Assembly (NCBI RefSeq): GCF_018688455.1
Contig: NZ_CP061319.1
Location: 992,001 to 1,056,000, forward strand
DNA length: 64,000 nt
Direction of reading: 5' to 3'
Source of the DNA: Polynucleobacter sp. AM-7D1
Lineage (GTDB): Bacteria; Pseudomonadota; Gammaproteobacteria; Burkholderiales; Burkholderiaceae
Shown here piece after piece: positions 10,013-19,778 of this stretch. Every line of letters starts with the position of its first letter. The first letter of the stretch is position 1. Made by a program: the position numbers and the translations under genes. A model generated the notes under the pieces. It did no database searches and was not told the DNA's origin. It was given only the letters and a program-made list of their open reading frames with translations.

Positions 10013-10747
10013 ATGGCAATAAGCAAACCCAAGAGAGACATCATTGATGTTTATAGCTGGCCGACACCAAACGGTCATAAAGTTCACATCATGCTTGAAG
10101 AGTGTGGCTATAAATTAGATAAAGACTGGATTGCCCATCCAATTGATATTGGTGCAGGCGATCAGTTCAAACCAGAATTCTTGGCCATTAGCCCAAATAA
10201 TAAGATTCCTGCCATCGTTGATCCGCAAGGGCCTGATGGCAAACCGATCCATCTTTTTGAGTCTGGGGCAATACTGCTCTACCTAGCTTCCAAAACAGGG
10301 AAGTTTTTACCCAAATCCACTCGGGGTAAATATGAAGTCTTGCAATGGCTTATGTTCCAAATGGGTGGCTTGGGGCCTCTATTGGGGCAAAACCACCACT
10401 TTCGAATCTATGCACCAGAAAAAATTGACTACGCAATCACTCGCTACACCAATGAAGCCAAGCGCCTATATGGCGTGATAGATCATCAACTGAAAGATAA
10501 TCCTTATATCGCTGGTAAAAATTATTCGATAGCCGATATTGCTATTTTTCCGTGGACAAGAAACTGGAAAAACCAAGGTATTGATATTAACGAGTATCCG
10601 CATTTCAAGCGGTGGTTTGAAATGGTTGGTGAGCGCCCTGCTGTCAAGCGTGGCGTTGAAGTATTAACTGCATTACGTAAGCCATTGCATGATGACAAAG
10701 CAAGAGAGCAATTATTTGGTTCATCACAGTATCAAAAAAGGAAATAG
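10013..10747 (+). CDS. Glutathione S-transferase (YfcG/YghU-like)
   Basis: 244 residues with an N-terminal thioredoxin-like GST domain (DVYSWPTPNGHKVHIMLEECG, then NKIPAIVDPQGPDG and LFESGAILLYLA) and an all-alpha C-terminal domain (YSIADIAIFPWTRNW). The first-domain sequence matches the Nu-class YfcG/YghU group, known for disulfide-bond reductase activity. It sits between the aminotransferase and hbd genes with very short gaps, consistent with one transcript. Confidence 0.9.
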   Translation: MAISKPKRDIIDVYSWPTPNGHKVHIMLEECGYKLDKDWIAHPIDIGAGDQFKPEFLAISPNNKIPAIVDPQGPDGKPIHLFESGAILLYLASKTGKFLPKSTRGKYEVLQWLMFQMGGLGPLLGQNHHFRIYAPEKIDYAITRYTNEAKRLYGVIDHQLKDNPYIAGKNYSIADIAIFPWTRNWKNQGIDINEYPHFKRWFEMVGERPAVKRGVEVLTALRKPLHDDKAREQLFGSSQYQKRK

Positions 10748-10748
10748 C

Positions 10749-11603
10749 ATGAAGATTGATTCGGTTGGAGTAATTGGTGCAGGCACGATGGGTAATGGCA
10801 TTGCACAAGTTTGTGCAGTTGCAGGTCTTGATGTTGTGATGGTGGATATTAATGATGCTGCAGTTGAACGTGGTTTGAGTCAAATAAGCAAAAGCTTGGA
10901 TCGTCTCGTCAAAAAGGAAACTCTCACAGCTAAAGATAAAGATGCAGCATTAAACCGGATCAAAGGAAGCACATCGTATTCAGACTTTAAGGGTCTGCAA
11001 TTGGTTATTGAAGCGGCTACAGAAAATCAATCTGTTAAAGAGAAAATCTTGAAACAAGTTGATGAGATCGTCGGCAAAGAAACCATTATTGCCACGAATA
11101 CTTCTTCACTATCTATTACGAAACTGGCTGCATTAGATTCCAACCCAAGCCGCTTCATTGGCATGCACTTTTTTAATCCTCCGCCGATGATGGCTTTGGT
11201 GGAGGTGATTCGAGGCTTGCAAACCTCTGATGCAACACATGCAGCAATTATTGAAATGGCTAAGCGCATTGGTAAGGAGCCTATTACAGTCAAGAACTCA
11301 CCTGGCTTTGTCGTCAATCGGATTTTGTTGCCGATGATTAATGAGGCCTTTTTTGTTTTGCACGAAGGACTTGCTAGCCCAGAGGATATTGACGCTGGCA
11401 TGAAATTGGGCTGCAACCAACCGATTGGTCCACTTGCTTTAGCTGACCTCATTGGTCTTGATACCTGTCTAGCAGTTATGGAAGTCTATTTTGAGAACTT
11501 CAGTGACTCTAAGTACCGCCCTTGCCCATTGCTTCGCGAGATGGTTGCCGCAGGATATCTCGGTCGTAAGACTGGACGCGGCGTCTACACCTACGAGCAA
11601 TAA
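10749..11603 (+). CDS. 3-hydroxybutyryl-CoA dehydrogenase
   Basis: Oxidises 3-hydroxyacyl-CoA with NAD(P), in butyrate, PHB-linked or fatty acid metabolism. The ATG at 10749, one base after the GST stop, gives 284 residues. The Rossmann motif VGVIGAGTMGNGIAQ is at residues 6-20, the catalytic region is SRFIGMHFFNPPPMM, and NSPGFVVNRIL with the C-terminal domain follows. This is the single-domain HBD/PaaH form without an added hydratase. The gene name (hbd or paaH) is left open. Confidence 0.93.
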   Translation: MKIDSVGVIGAGTMGNGIAQVCAVAGLDVVMVDINDAAVERGLSQISKSLDRLVKKETLTAKDKDAALNRIKGSTSYSDFKGLQLVIEAATENQSVKEKILKQVDEIVGKETIIATNTSSLSITKLAALDSNPSRFIGMHFFNPPPMMALVEVIRGLQTSDATHAAIIEMAKRIGKEPITVKNSPGFVVNRILLPMINEAFFVLHEGLASPEDIDAGMKLGCNQPIGPLALADLIGLDTCLAVMEVYFENFSDSKYRPCPLLREMVAAGYLGRKTGRGVYTYEQ

Positions 11604-11645
11604 TTTTTATATTCATCATCCATTAATCAAAATAAAGAAGTTTTT

Positions 11646-12125
11646 GTGAACCCATTACCCCCTCTCGTTCTTAAATTAGCTTACGCTGGCCTCATCCCTT
11701 TTGTGAGTCTCGCTTTAATGGTTCAGTTGGCACCAACCCCGCTTAACTACTTAAGCGCTGAATCACTAGCCGGTTATGGGGCTGTGATTACTTCTTTCAT
11801 GGGCGCATTACATTGGGGCGCTAATTTACATACCCTAGGCAAAGCACCTCCCGGGGATCGTTGGGAGGATCGAAATGCCTGGATTTGGGGTGTGATACCG
11901 GCGATAGTGGCCTGGGTTGCACTACATATTTATATTCCAGTTGGCCTGGTAATCTTGGCATCGGCTTTACTAATACAACGCAATATCGATAAAGAAACCT
12001 ATCAGTACTATTTTTCCAGTGAAGAGGCTTGCGCAGCTTTTATGACCTTGCGCAATCGACTGACACTTGTTTCTGCTATCTGCTTAATTTGGTCTGCACT
12101 TGTGATTTTGTTTGTACAGAACTAA
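11646..12125 (+). CDS. DUF3429 family membrane protein
   Basis: 159 residues from a GTG at 11646. Four to five hydrophobic segments are visible. The stretch AGYGAVITSFMGALHWG is characteristic of the DUF3429 family of small inner-membrane proteins, whose function is unknown. rarA begins 10 bases after its stop, so the two are likely transcribed together. Confidence 0.85.
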   Translation: MNPLPPLVLKLAYAGLIPFVSLALMVQLAPTPLNYLSAESLAGYGAVITSFMGALHWGANLHTLGKAPPGDRWEDRNAWIWGVIPAIVAWVALHIYIPVGLVILASALLIQRNIDKETYQYYFSSEEACAAFMTLRNRLTLVSAICLIWSALVILFVQN

Positions 12126-12135
12126 ATCAATAGAA

Positions 12136-13449
12136 ATGGGCAATCTATTTGATCAAGCGCCTCCACCTCCATTGGCGGAAGCCTTGCGCCCAAAATGTAT
12201 TGAAGAGGTCATTGGACAAACCCATCTTTTAGCTTCAGGCAAACCACTCAATCTCGCCTTTGCTTCTGGCAAGCCGCATTCAATGATTCTTTGGGGGCCG
12301 CCAGGGGTTGGCAAAACTACCTTAGCAAGACTTTCAGCAAAAGCCTTTGATCGAGAATTCATAGCCATATCAGCCGTTCTTGCTGGTGTAAAAGAAATTC
12401 GCGAGGCTATTGAGCAAGCCCAGCAAAGCATGTCGCAATATGGTAGACAAACCATTTTGTTTGTTGATGAGATTCATCGTTTCAATAAAAGCCAACAAGA
12501 TGCCTTATTGCCGCATGTTGAATCTGGATTATTTACCTTCATTGGCGCTACCACCGAAAACCCTTCCTTTGAAGTTAACTCTGCCCTGCTATCACGTGCA
12601 CAAGTCTATGTACTCAAATCATTAAGCTCTGTAGAGCTCAAGCAATTATTTGATAGAGCACGTGAATATGCTCTGCCGAGTATTCAATTTGAATCAGCGG
12701 CAATCGATAGTCTAATTACCCATGCAGATGGTGACGCTAGGAGATTGCTCAATTTAATCGAGCAAGTTCGTAATGCGGTTACAACACCGAACTCAAATAT
12801 CCAGAAGGTAGACCAGCAATTCATTGAAAATGCTTTGACCATTCAAGCACGTCGATTTGATAAAGGGGGCGACCACTTTTACGATCAAATCTCGGCGCTA
12901 CATAAATCAGTACGCGGTTCTAATCCGGATGCTGCACTGTATTGGTTTTGCCGAATGCTTGATGGCGGAGCAGATCCACGCTATCTTGCACGAAGAATAA
13001 TTCGCATGGCATGGGAGGATATCGGTCTTGCCGACCCAAGAGCAATGCAGCTAGCAAATGATGCGGCTCAGACTTTTGAGAGGCTCGGCTCACCGGAGGG
13101 AGAGCTAGCGCTTGGGCAAGCAGTGGTTTATTTAGCTGTTGCCGCTAAGAGCAATGCCAGCTATAAAGCCTTCAACGCGGCAAGGGCCTACGTTGCCAAT
13201 GATCAAAGCAAGCCAGTACCTAACCATTTACGCAATGCCCCAACTAAGCTCATGAAAGAGCTGGGCCATGGTAAAGAATATCGGTATGCACATGATGAGC
13301 CGCATGCCTATGCTGCTGGAGAGTCTTATCTTCCAGAAGGAATGGCAGAACCTCATTGGTACGAGCCTGTTGATCGAGGCTTAGAAAGTCAGATTGTCGA
13401 AAAGATGGCTTTCTTACGCAAGTTAGACGAGGAATCAAATAAGAAATGA
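12136..13449 (+). CDS. rarA: Replication-associated recombination protein A
   Basis: AAA+ ATPase of the RarA/MgsA/WRNIP1 family, acting at stalled replication forks with SSB and RecA. I choose the ATG at 12136 (MGNLFDQAP), after the DUF3429 stop. It has 437 residues. The Walker A GPPGVGKT is at 54-61, the Walker B FVDEIHRF near 108, and [12 protein letters not shown] follows as sensor 1. The C-terminal tetramerisation region includes [20 protein letters not shown]. It overlaps the next gene by ATGA. Confidence 0.96.
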   Translation: MGNLFDQAPPPPLAEALRPKCIEEVIGQTHLLASGKPLNLAFASGKPHSMILWGPPGVGKTTLARLSAKAFDREFIAISAVLAGVKEIREAIEQAQQSMSQYGRQTILFVDEIHRFNKSQQDALLPHVESGLFTFIGATTENPSFEVNSALLSRAQVYVLKSLSSVELKQLFDRAREYALPSIQFESAAIDSLITHADGDARRLLNLIEQVRNAVTTPNSNIQKVDQQFIENALTIQARRFDKGGDHFYDQISALHKSVRGSNPDAALYWFCRMLDGGADPRYLARRIIRMAWEDIGLADPRAMQLANDAAQTFERLGSPEGELALGQAVVYLAVAAKSNASYKAFNAARAYVANDQSKPVPNHLRNAPTKLMKELGHGKEYRYAHDEPHAYAAGESYLPEGMAEPHWYEPVDRGLESQIVEKMAFLRKLDEESNKK

Positions 13450-14087
13450 ATCAGGACGAGATTAGCGCCAAAGCGCTTAAAGGGACTTTTTATTACGACA
13501 TCATTTCTCCGTTTTCATACTTTTACATCAAGCAGCGCCATCGACTTGATCAGCGCGTGGCTATTGAACCAGTTCCCATCTTGCTCGGCGGCCTCTTTCG
13601 AGCAACTGATAATCGTGGTCCCGGTGAAGTGGAGGCAAAGCGCCCGCACACCTACCAATACTGTGTGTGGCTAGCTGAAAAGCTGGGTTTGCCATTTCGC
13701 TTTCCAGAACACCACCCTTTTCTTACAGTGGCAGCACAGCGTTTACTAGTTCAGGAAAATGCGAATTGGGAAATGGTTGAGCGTGCATTTGAGTATGTTT
13801 GGGTTGAGGGCAAGGATCCCAATTTATCTTGGCCAGAATTTTGCCTACACCTTGGTCTATCGGCTGATACGCCTAAGCCAGATGCTCCAGAGATTAAAGC
13901 AAAGCTCATCAGCAATACCGAGCGTGCAAAATTGGATGGTGCCTTTGGGGTGCCATCCCTGATCGTAAATGGCCATGCTTTTTGGGGTGTAGATACCATT
14001 GATTGGGTGCTTGATTATCTTGATAGGCCAAACATGTTTGAAGAGACAGCTTACCGCTATGCCGCCCAAGTCCCATCTGGACTTTGA
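13446..14087 (+). CDS. 2-hydroxychromene-2-carboxylate isomerase family (DsbA fold)
   Basis: 213-residue protein of the DSBA-like / kappa-GST family. The N-terminal segment YDIISPFSYFYIKQ has the family Ser in place of the CxxC of DsbA. The C-terminal segment GAFGVPSLIVNGHAFWGVDTIDWV is diagnostic. Enzymes of this family isomerise chromene carboxylates in naphthalene breakdown, but here no catabolic genes are nearby, so the true substrate is unknown. The start overlaps the rarA stop, suggesting translational coupling. Confidence 0.88.
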   Translation: MNQDEISAKALKGTFYYDIISPFSYFYIKQRHRLDQRVAIEPVPILLGGLFRATDNRGPGEVEAKRPHTYQYCVWLAEKLGLPFRFPEHHPFLTVAAQRLLVQENANWEMVERAFEYVWVEGKDPNLSWPEFCLHLGLSADTPKPDAPEIKAKLISNTERAKLDGAFGVPSLIVNGHAFWGVDTIDWVLDYLDRPNMFEETAYRYAAQVPSGL

Positions 14088-14140
14088 GCAATACAATCAG
14101 TCATTAGTTATTTTTATTCGATTTTTAAGGACCTACTACT

Positions 14141-14716
14141 ATGCGCAAAATTATTGCTTCCCTATTCATGATCACCAGCTTGATTGCTAGCGCCACAAGC
14201 TTTGCAGGTCCTAAGGTTGAATTCAAAACCACTATGGGTAACTTTGTCGTTGAGTTGGACTCTGTCAAGGCACCAAAGACCACAGCCAATTTTTTAAACT
14301 ATGTGAATAGCGGTTTTTATAACGGCACCATTTTTCACCGCGTGATTGACGGCTTCATGATTCAAGGTGGCGGCTTTACTCCCGACCTAGTTCAAAAACC
14401 AACCAATGCCCCAGTAGTTTCAGAAGCTCAAAATGGCCTTAAGAACCAAACTTACACCATTGCCATGGCGCGCACTTCAGATCCTGATTCCGCTACAGCT
14501 CAGTTCTTTATCAATGTTAAAGATAATGAAGGCCTGAATTATCCAAACGCGATGGGCAATGGCTACACAGTATTTGGCAAAGTCATTTCTGGAACTCAAA
14601 CCATAGATGCCATTCGCAAGATTCCCACCATGGTTGCATCTGCACCGAAAATGGGCCGGATGGCCGATGTACCTAGCAAGACTGTCACGATTGAATCAGC
14701 AACTGTATTGAAGTAA
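14141..14716 (+). CDS. Periplasmic peptidyl-prolyl isomerase, cyclophilin type
   Basis: Catalyses proline cis-trans isomerisation during folding of exported proteins. 191 residues with a signal peptide (MRKIIASLFMITSLIASATSFA, about 22 residues) followed by a compact cyclophilin domain. The active-site segments are FHRVIDGFMIQGGGF and SATAQFFINVKDN, including the conserved Arg and Phe. It resembles E. coli PpiA. The leader carries AAGGA a few bases before the ATG. Confidence 0.93.
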   Translation: MRKIIASLFMITSLIASATSFAGPKVEFKTTMGNFVVELDSVKAPKTTANFLNYVNSGFYNGTIFHRVIDGFMIQGGGFTPDLVQKPTNAPVVSEAQNGLKNQTYTIAMARTSDPDSATAQFFINVKDNEGLNYPNAMGNGYTVFGKVISGTQTIDAIRKIPTMVASAPKMGRMADVPSKTVTIESATVLK

Positions 14717-14752
14717 TTTTCACCTCTTACTAGAGCCTTGAAGGTCAATAGC

Positions 14753-16579
14753 ATGATATTGCTAGATGACGCTCAAAGTACTCAGACTGAGCCGAGCAGC
14801 CGCCTGTATGAACAGGCACTGCATTGCTGGACTGTCTATCCCCAGCCCAGCCCTTCAGACACAATCACCGCAGTAGATGAATGTCTGCGGAGCATTAATG
14901 CAGCATTGACTCGCGGTGAATATGTTGTGGCAGCATTTGCGTATGAATTGGGTCTATATATTCATAAAATTGAACGGCACCGAGATGGCGCAATGCATCA
15001 GCATCCACTGGTTCAGGCATGGTCATTTAAATCCCATGAGAGCCTAAGCAAGCAGGATGTCGATGCACTCATTAAGGCTAGAGTTGAATTAATTGATTCC
15101 GAATCTCAAGTTGCAGGCGTTAGCAACCTTCATTCTTCTATTAATGAAGGAAAGTTCAAGTCTGATATTGAGGCTATTCAAGAATACATTCGTAATGGTG
15201 ATACGTATCAAATTAATCACACCTTTCGAATTACGGGGGAGGCCTATGGTGACCCGCTCGCACTGTATGCACGATTAAGAAGTCGCCAGCCAGGAAGATT
15301 TGGGGCATTTATTAAAAGTGATTCGAACTATATTCTTTCCCAGTCTCCCGAATTATTTATTCAAAAACAAGGCAACACTCTGAAGGCTATGCCTATGAAA
15401 GGCACAGCAAGTGCCTTGAGTGATTCAGCGGAGCACTTGTCAGCAGATGCCAAAAATCAGGCAGAGAATGTCATGATCGTCGATTTACTGCGCAATGATC
15501 TAAGTCGCCTAGCCTTGCCGGGAACAGTCAGAGTTCCTCAACTTTTTGAAGTTGCCAGGTACGGTGATGTATTGCAAATGACATCAACGGTTCAGGCTCA
15601 GATGAAACCTGGAATTGAATTACGGGATGTCATGAACGCAGTCTTTCCTTGTGGCTCCGTTACAGGTGCACCCAAGAAACGCAGCATGGAGATCATCCAA
15701 GAATTAGAGCATCAAGATCGCGGCTACTATTGCGGGGCTCTTGGCTGGATTGATCCTGATGGTGACTTTGCATTTAGCGTACCCATTCGCACACTGGAAA
15801 TTGATCGGAATCCAGAGACCTTAGCCTCACCTTTTACTCTAGGTATCGGCGCCGGCATTACGATTGATTCGGAAGCCAAACAAGAGTGGGAAGAATGTGA
15901 AATTAAGGCAGCCTTCTTGAGTAAGATGCCAAGCGAAATAGGATTATTTGAAACTATCTTAGTTCACCAAGGCAAACCCCAACATTTACAGCTCCACTTG
16001 AAGCGTCTGGCTGATTCAGCGCTGGCACTAGGTATACCCTGCGACGTGAGTAACACCCTCAAATCCATTGAAGATGTTTGCGCAAACTGTAGTAATGATG
16101 CTGACTATCGATTGCGAGTAGATTTAAACTTTATTGGCAAACCAAGCTGTCAAACATATCCAATTGAGCCACTGCAAGGTCCAGTACAGATCTTTTGGGC
16201 GAGTGACATTCTTCCCGATCCCAGTAATGCCATCCTTCACTCAGGCAATGTCTTATTAAGACATAAAGTCAGCAGTCGAAATGTCTATGACCAAGCCTGG
16301 AAATTAGCCGAGAATCTTGGTGGCTTTGATGCCCTATTTATTAATGAAAATGGCTTCGTAACCGAAGGTGGAAGAAGCAGTATTTTTATTAAGTCCGGAA
16401 ATCACTGGCTTACACCCCCAGTCTCAGCAGGTCTTCTTCCAGGAGTGATGAGATCAATCATCTTAAATAATCCAAAATGGAATGCCCATGAAGCTAACCT
16501 GACTATTGAGGATGTTCTCAATGCAAAAGAGATTATGCTTAGCAACGCCTTACGCGGTCATCTCTCCGCCCATTTTTAG
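14753..16579 (+). CDS. PabB-PabC fusion: aminodeoxychorismate synthase I and lyase
   Basis: 608 residues combining two steps of p-aminobenzoate (folate) synthesis. The N-terminal two-thirds is a chorismate-binding domain: GDTYQINHTFRI, the SPELF segment, and PMKGT, whose K216 marks PabB rather than anthranilate synthase. A C-terminal fold-type IV PLP domain, aminodeoxychorismate lyase, begins near residue 390 (GLFETILVHQGKPQHLQLHLKRL). It includes LLRHKVSSRNVYD with the likely PLP lysine and FVTEGGRSSIF. I take the ATG at 14753 over an upstream TTG at 14738. First gene of a tight run with the Nudix, aat, bpt and pyrD genes. Confidence 0.93.
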   Translation: MILLDDAQSTQTEPSSRLYEQALHCWTVYPQPSPSDTITAVDECLRSINAALTRGEYVVAAFAYELGLYIHKIERHRDGAMHQHPLVQAWSFKSHESLSKQDVDALIKARVELIDSESQVAGVSNLHSSINEGKFKSDIEAIQEYIRNGDTYQINHTFRITGEAYGDPLALYARLRSRQPGRFGAFIKSDSNYILSQSPELFIQKQGNTLKAMPMKGTASALSDSAEHLSADAKNQAENVMIVDLLRNDLSRLALPGTVRVPQLFEVARYGDVLQMTSTVQAQMKPGIELRDVMNAVFPCGSVTGAPKKRSMEIIQELEHQDRGYYCGALGWIDPDGDFAFSVPIRTLEIDRNPETLASPFTLGIGAGITIDSEAKQEWEECEIKAAFLSKMPSEIGLFETILVHQGKPQHLQLHLKRLADSALALGIPCDVSNTLKSIEDVCANCSNDADYRLRVDLNFIGKPSCQTYPIEPLQGPVQIFWASDILPDPSNAILHSGNVLLRHKVSSRNVYDQAWKLAENLGGFDALFINENGFVTEGGRSSIFIKSGNHWLTPPVSAGLLPGVMRSIILNNPKWNAHEANLTIEDVLNAKEIMLSNALRGHLSAHF

Positions 16580-16588
16580 AAAGCCTGC

Positions 16589-17149
16589 ATGAAGTTTTGC
16601 TCTCAATGCGCATCGCCAATTAGCATCAAGATTCCTGCAGATGATTCGCGGGAGCGTCATGTATGTGACTCTTGCGGCGTCATTCATTATTTCAACCCCC
16701 GCAATGTAGTTGGCTCTATTCCAGTTTATCGCGATCAAATTTTATTGTGCCGTCGCGCAATTGAACCGAGACATGGCTTTTGGACTCTTCCAGCTGGCTT
16801 TATGGAGCTAGGAGAAAGCACTACAACCGGTGCAGCCCGAGAGACACAAGAGGAGGCTGGCGCCATTGTTCAAATTGGCCCACTTTATTCACTGCTCAAT
16901 GTGCCGCATGCAGAGCAAGTACATCTCTTTTATCTCGCCACCATGAGTTCACCAGACTTTCATGCTGGAGAAGAAAGTCTAGAGGTTGCACTATTTGATG
17001 AAAAAGATATCCCCTGGAGTGATATCGCCTTTCCGACAGTCAAACAGACTCTAGAGTGGTTCTTTGCTGATCGTACCGCAGGGGTGTTTAATTCAAGCAA
17101 AGAGTTTAGCGTGCGCAGTAGAGATATTCTTCCAACAGAAAAGATCTAG
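16589..17149 (+). CDS. Nudix hydrolase with N-terminal zinc ribbon
   Basis: 186 residues. A zinc ribbon, CSQC near residues 4-7 and CDSC near 29-32, precedes a Nudix domain. The Nudix box is complete: GFMELGESTTTGAARETQEEAGA fits G-x5-E-x7-REUxEExGU. Proteins of this layout hydrolyse nucleoside diphosphates linked to another group, for example NADH or ADP-ribose. The exact substrate is unknown. It begins 9 bases after pabBC and is followed by aat after 13 bases. Confidence 0.9.
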   Translation: MKFCSQCASPISIKIPADDSRERHVCDSCGVIHYFNPRNVVGSIPVYRDQILLCRRAIEPRHGFWTLPAGFMELGESTTTGAARETQEEAGAIVQIGPLYSLLNVPHAEQVHLFYLATMSSPDFHAGEESLEVALFDEKDIPWSDIAFPTVKQTLEWFFADRTAGVFNSSKEFSVRSRDILPTEKI

Positions 17150-17162
17150 ACGCAATAAGTTT

Positions 17163-17900
17163 ATGAGTAACATCAACTGGCTAGGGTCTCAGGATGAATT
17201 TCCAAATCCACTGAATTGCCCAGACCCTGATGCAACTGTGCCGGGTTTAATTGCAGTCAGTGAGCGCATCTATCCAGGGCAACTGGAACGCGCCTATCAG
17301 ATGGGAATCTTTCCATGGTACTCGGATAACCAACCCGTGCTCTGGTGGTCACCTAATCCCCGAATGGTATTAAAGCCCGCTCAATTTAAATGTCATGACT
17401 CTTTAAAAAAAACCATACGACATTTTTTAGCGGATGCCAGAAAAGATATCTGGGTTGATCATGATTTTGGAGCTGTCGTTCGGTCCTGCGCAACTGCGAG
17501 CAGAAAAGATCAGGACGGAACTTGGATCACCCATGAAATCATGGACGCCTACACTGGCCTTCATGAACAAGGTCACGCCCACAGCATTGCTGTAATGGAG
17601 GATGGTCGCCTGATCGGCGGTCTGTATTGCGTTGCTTTTGGTGGGATGGTATTCGGAGAATCTATGTTTAGCCACCAAGCCGATGCTTCAAAAATTGCCT
17701 TAGCGGCTCTAACTGCCTGGTGCGAACAACATCAGGTGGAAATGATTGACTGTCAGCAGGAGACTGCCCACTTGGATTCGCTGGGCGCCGAACCAATTTC
17801 TCGCGATCAATTTTTAGCTCATCTGCAAATTACTCTAAAGCAAACTAATATAGAGGTTCCTTGGAAATTTAATAAAGAAATTCTGCGTCACTGGCTATGA
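17163..17900 (+). CDS. aat: Leucyl/phenylalanyl-tRNA--protein transferase
   Basis: Adds Leu or Phe from tRNA to proteins with N-terminal Lys or Arg, marking them for ClpS/ClpAP (N-end rule). The ATG at 17163 ([14 protein letters not shown]) gives 245 residues. Family signatures include [43 protein letters not shown] and [19 protein letters not shown], and the [14 protein letters not shown] segment. It overlaps bpt by 4 bases. A longer open reading into the Nudix gene is rejected because it lacks family similarity. Confidence 0.96.
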   Translation: MSNINWLGSQDEFPNPLNCPDPDATVPGLIAVSERIYPGQLERAYQMGIFPWYSDNQPVLWWSPNPRMVLKPAQFKCHDSLKKTIRHFLADARKDIWVDHDFGAVVRSCATASRKDQDGTWITHEIMDAYTGLHEQGHAHSIAVMEDGRLIGGLYCVAFGGMVFGESMFSHQADASKIALAALTAWCEQHQVEMIDCQQETAHLDSLGAEPISRDQFLAHLQITLKQTNIEVPWKFNKEILRHWL

Positions 17901-18652
17901 CACAACTCAAAGAGCTTCCTCTAACCGAGCTACAGTTTTATGCAACAGCACCCTACCCTTGCAGCTATCTGCCTGGTAGAACTGCTCGCTCACAGGTGGC
18001 AACCCCATCGCACTTAATACATGCTGATTTGTATAGTGAGCTAGTCAACGCGGGATTTCGTAGAAGCGGTTTATATACCTATCGACCCTATTGCGATGAA
18101 TGCAATGCTTGCACCGCTACCCGCATTCCGGTCAAACACTTCAAGCCCAGTCGCAGTCAAAAACGTACATTGAAAAAACATGCTGGACTGGAGATTCGTA
18201 TTCTGAACTTGGGATACCAAGAAGAACACCTTGAGCTATATAACAACTACCAAAATGAACGTCATGCTGACGGCGACATGGGTCACAGCACTGAAGAGAG
18301 TCAAGATCAGTACATGCAATTTCTACTGCAAAGTCGTGTGAATTCCAGAATCGTTGAATTTCGGGATGGTCCAGAAGATAGCGAGCCTGGTCGTCTACGC
18401 ATGGTCAGCATGATTGATATCTTAGATCAAGGCATCTCTTCTGTTTATACCTTCTACGACACCAGCAATCCATCAGCAAGCTATGGAAGCTTTAGCATCC
18501 TATGGCAAGTTCAACAGGCTTTGAACTTAGATCTTCCTTATCTTTACCTGGGTTACTACATAAAGGATAGTGAAAAGATGTCCTATAAGGCTAAATTTAA
18601 GCCTATTGAGGGTCTGATCAGTGATCACTGGCAGCCAATCATTGAGCCATAA
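17897..18652 (+). CDS. bpt: Bacterial aspartyl/glutamyl leucyl-transferase (ATE/Bpt family)
   Basis: Transfers an amino acid from tRNA to N-terminal Asp or Glu, extending the N-end rule. 251 residues of the ATE family. The N-terminal cysteine cluster [14 protein letters not shown] holds C66, C69 and C72. The C-terminal domain contains [15 protein letters not shown] and [22 protein letters not shown]. Coupling by overlap with aat keeps two N-degron enzymes in one transcript. Confidence 0.94.
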   Translation: MTQLKELPLTELQFYATAPYPCSYLPGRTARSQVATPSHLIHADLYSELVNAGFRRSGLYTYRPYCDECNACTATRIPVKHFKPSRSQKRTLKKHAGLEIRILNLGYQEEHLELYNNYQNERHADGDMGHSTEESQDQYMQFLLQSRVNSRIVEFRDGPEDSEPGRLRMVSMIDILDQGISSVYTFYDTSNPSASYGSFSILWQVQQALNLDLPYLYLGYYIKDSEKMSYKAKFKPIEGLISDHWQPIIEP

Positions 18653-18661
18653 TATCTACCC

Positions 18662-19693
18662 ATGATCGATAGCTACCCCCTTTTACGCCCCTGGCTTTTT
18701 TCTTTAGATCCAGAGCAAGCTCACAATGTCACCCTTAGCAATCTAGATCGAGCGCAACGTTGGGGTTTATTGCGTTGTCTAGTTGATCAACCCGAACCGG
18801 ATCCACGCACATTTTGTGGCATCACTTTTCCAAATCCCGTGGGGCTTGCTGCAGGCCTCGACAAAGATGGCAAACATATTGATGCGCTAGCCTCTTTAGG
18901 TTTTGGATTCTTAGAAATTGGAACCGTCACTCCTAAACCACAACCTGGTAATCCAAAGCCCCGCATGTTTCGCTTGCCTGAAGCACAAGCCATCATCAAT
19001 CGCATGGGCTTTAATAACGATGGTGTCGATGCATGCGTCAAGCGTGTACGAGAGTCTGCATATTGGCAGAATGGTGGCATTATTGGACTAAACATTGGCA
19101 AGAATGCAAGCACTCCAATAGAGAATGCTGCGAGTGATTACATCACTGCTATGGAAGCAGTTTATGACCTTGCTTCATATATTACCGTCAACATCTCCTC
19201 TCCTAACACCCAGAACTTACGGGCACTTCAGGGTGAAGATATGCTGCGCTCTCTCCTTAGCTCCCTGCATTTAGCACGCGAAGCTCTAAGTGATCAGTAC
19301 GGTGTTCGCAAGCCCCTCTTTTTAAAAATTGCACCGGACTTAGATCAAAACGATATCAAACTCATTGCCGATCTCTTGCTGGAATTCAAGATTGATGCCG
19401 TCATCGCAACCAATACAACGGTTGCGCGCGATGCGGTGAAAGGACTCAAGTTTGGAGAAGAACTTGGTGGCCTCTCCGGCGCACCAGTTCGAATTGCCTC
19501 TACAGAGGTAGTAAAAAACCTCAAACAATATTTGGGAGACGCCATTCCGATCATTGGCGTTGGTGGCATTCTCTCGGGCCAGGATGCACTAGAAAAAGTT
19601 GAGGCAGGTGCGAGCCTAGTGCAGATCTATAGTGGGCTGATTTACCGTGGCCCAAAACTGATCAGTGATTGCGCAGCTGCTCTAAAAAGGTAA
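18662..19693 (+). CDS. pyrD: Dihydroorotate dehydrogenase (quinone), class 2
   Basis: Fourth step of pyrimidine synthesis, oxidising dihydroorotate with quinone at the inner membrane. 343 residues. The N-terminal helix pair ([22 protein letters not shown]) is typical of class 2 membrane association. The FMN barrel contains [22 protein letters not shown] and [12 protein letters not shown], with the class 2 catalytic Ser, and [15 protein letters not shown]. Last gene of the pabBC-to-pyrD run, 9 bases after bpt. Confidence 0.96.
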   Translation: MIDSYPLLRPWLFSLDPEQAHNVTLSNLDRAQRWGLLRCLVDQPEPDPRTFCGITFPNPVGLAAGLDKDGKHIDALASLGFGFLEIGTVTPKPQPGNPKPRMFRLPEAQAIINRMGFNNDGVDACVKRVRESAYWQNGGIIGLNIGKNASTPIENAASDYITAMEAVYDLASYITVNISSPNTQNLRALQGEDMLRSLLSSLHLAREALSDQYGVRKPLFLKIAPDLDQNDIKLIADLLLEFKIDAVIATNTTVARDAVKGLKFGEELGGLSGAPVRIASTEVVKNLKQYLGDAIPIIGVGGILSGQDALEKVEAGASLVQIYSGLIYRGPKLISDCAAALKR

Positions 19694-19778
19694 TTAGCTA
19701 GCCCCTGGAATTGGGTTTAGATAGGCAATTTGCGTTTCATATTGTGCAATTTCAGCAAAAATCGCTACAATTGACAAC

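Noticed and set aside
19694..19740. Terminator after pyrD
   Set aside because: Only a weak CCC/GGG stem without a clear T tract.
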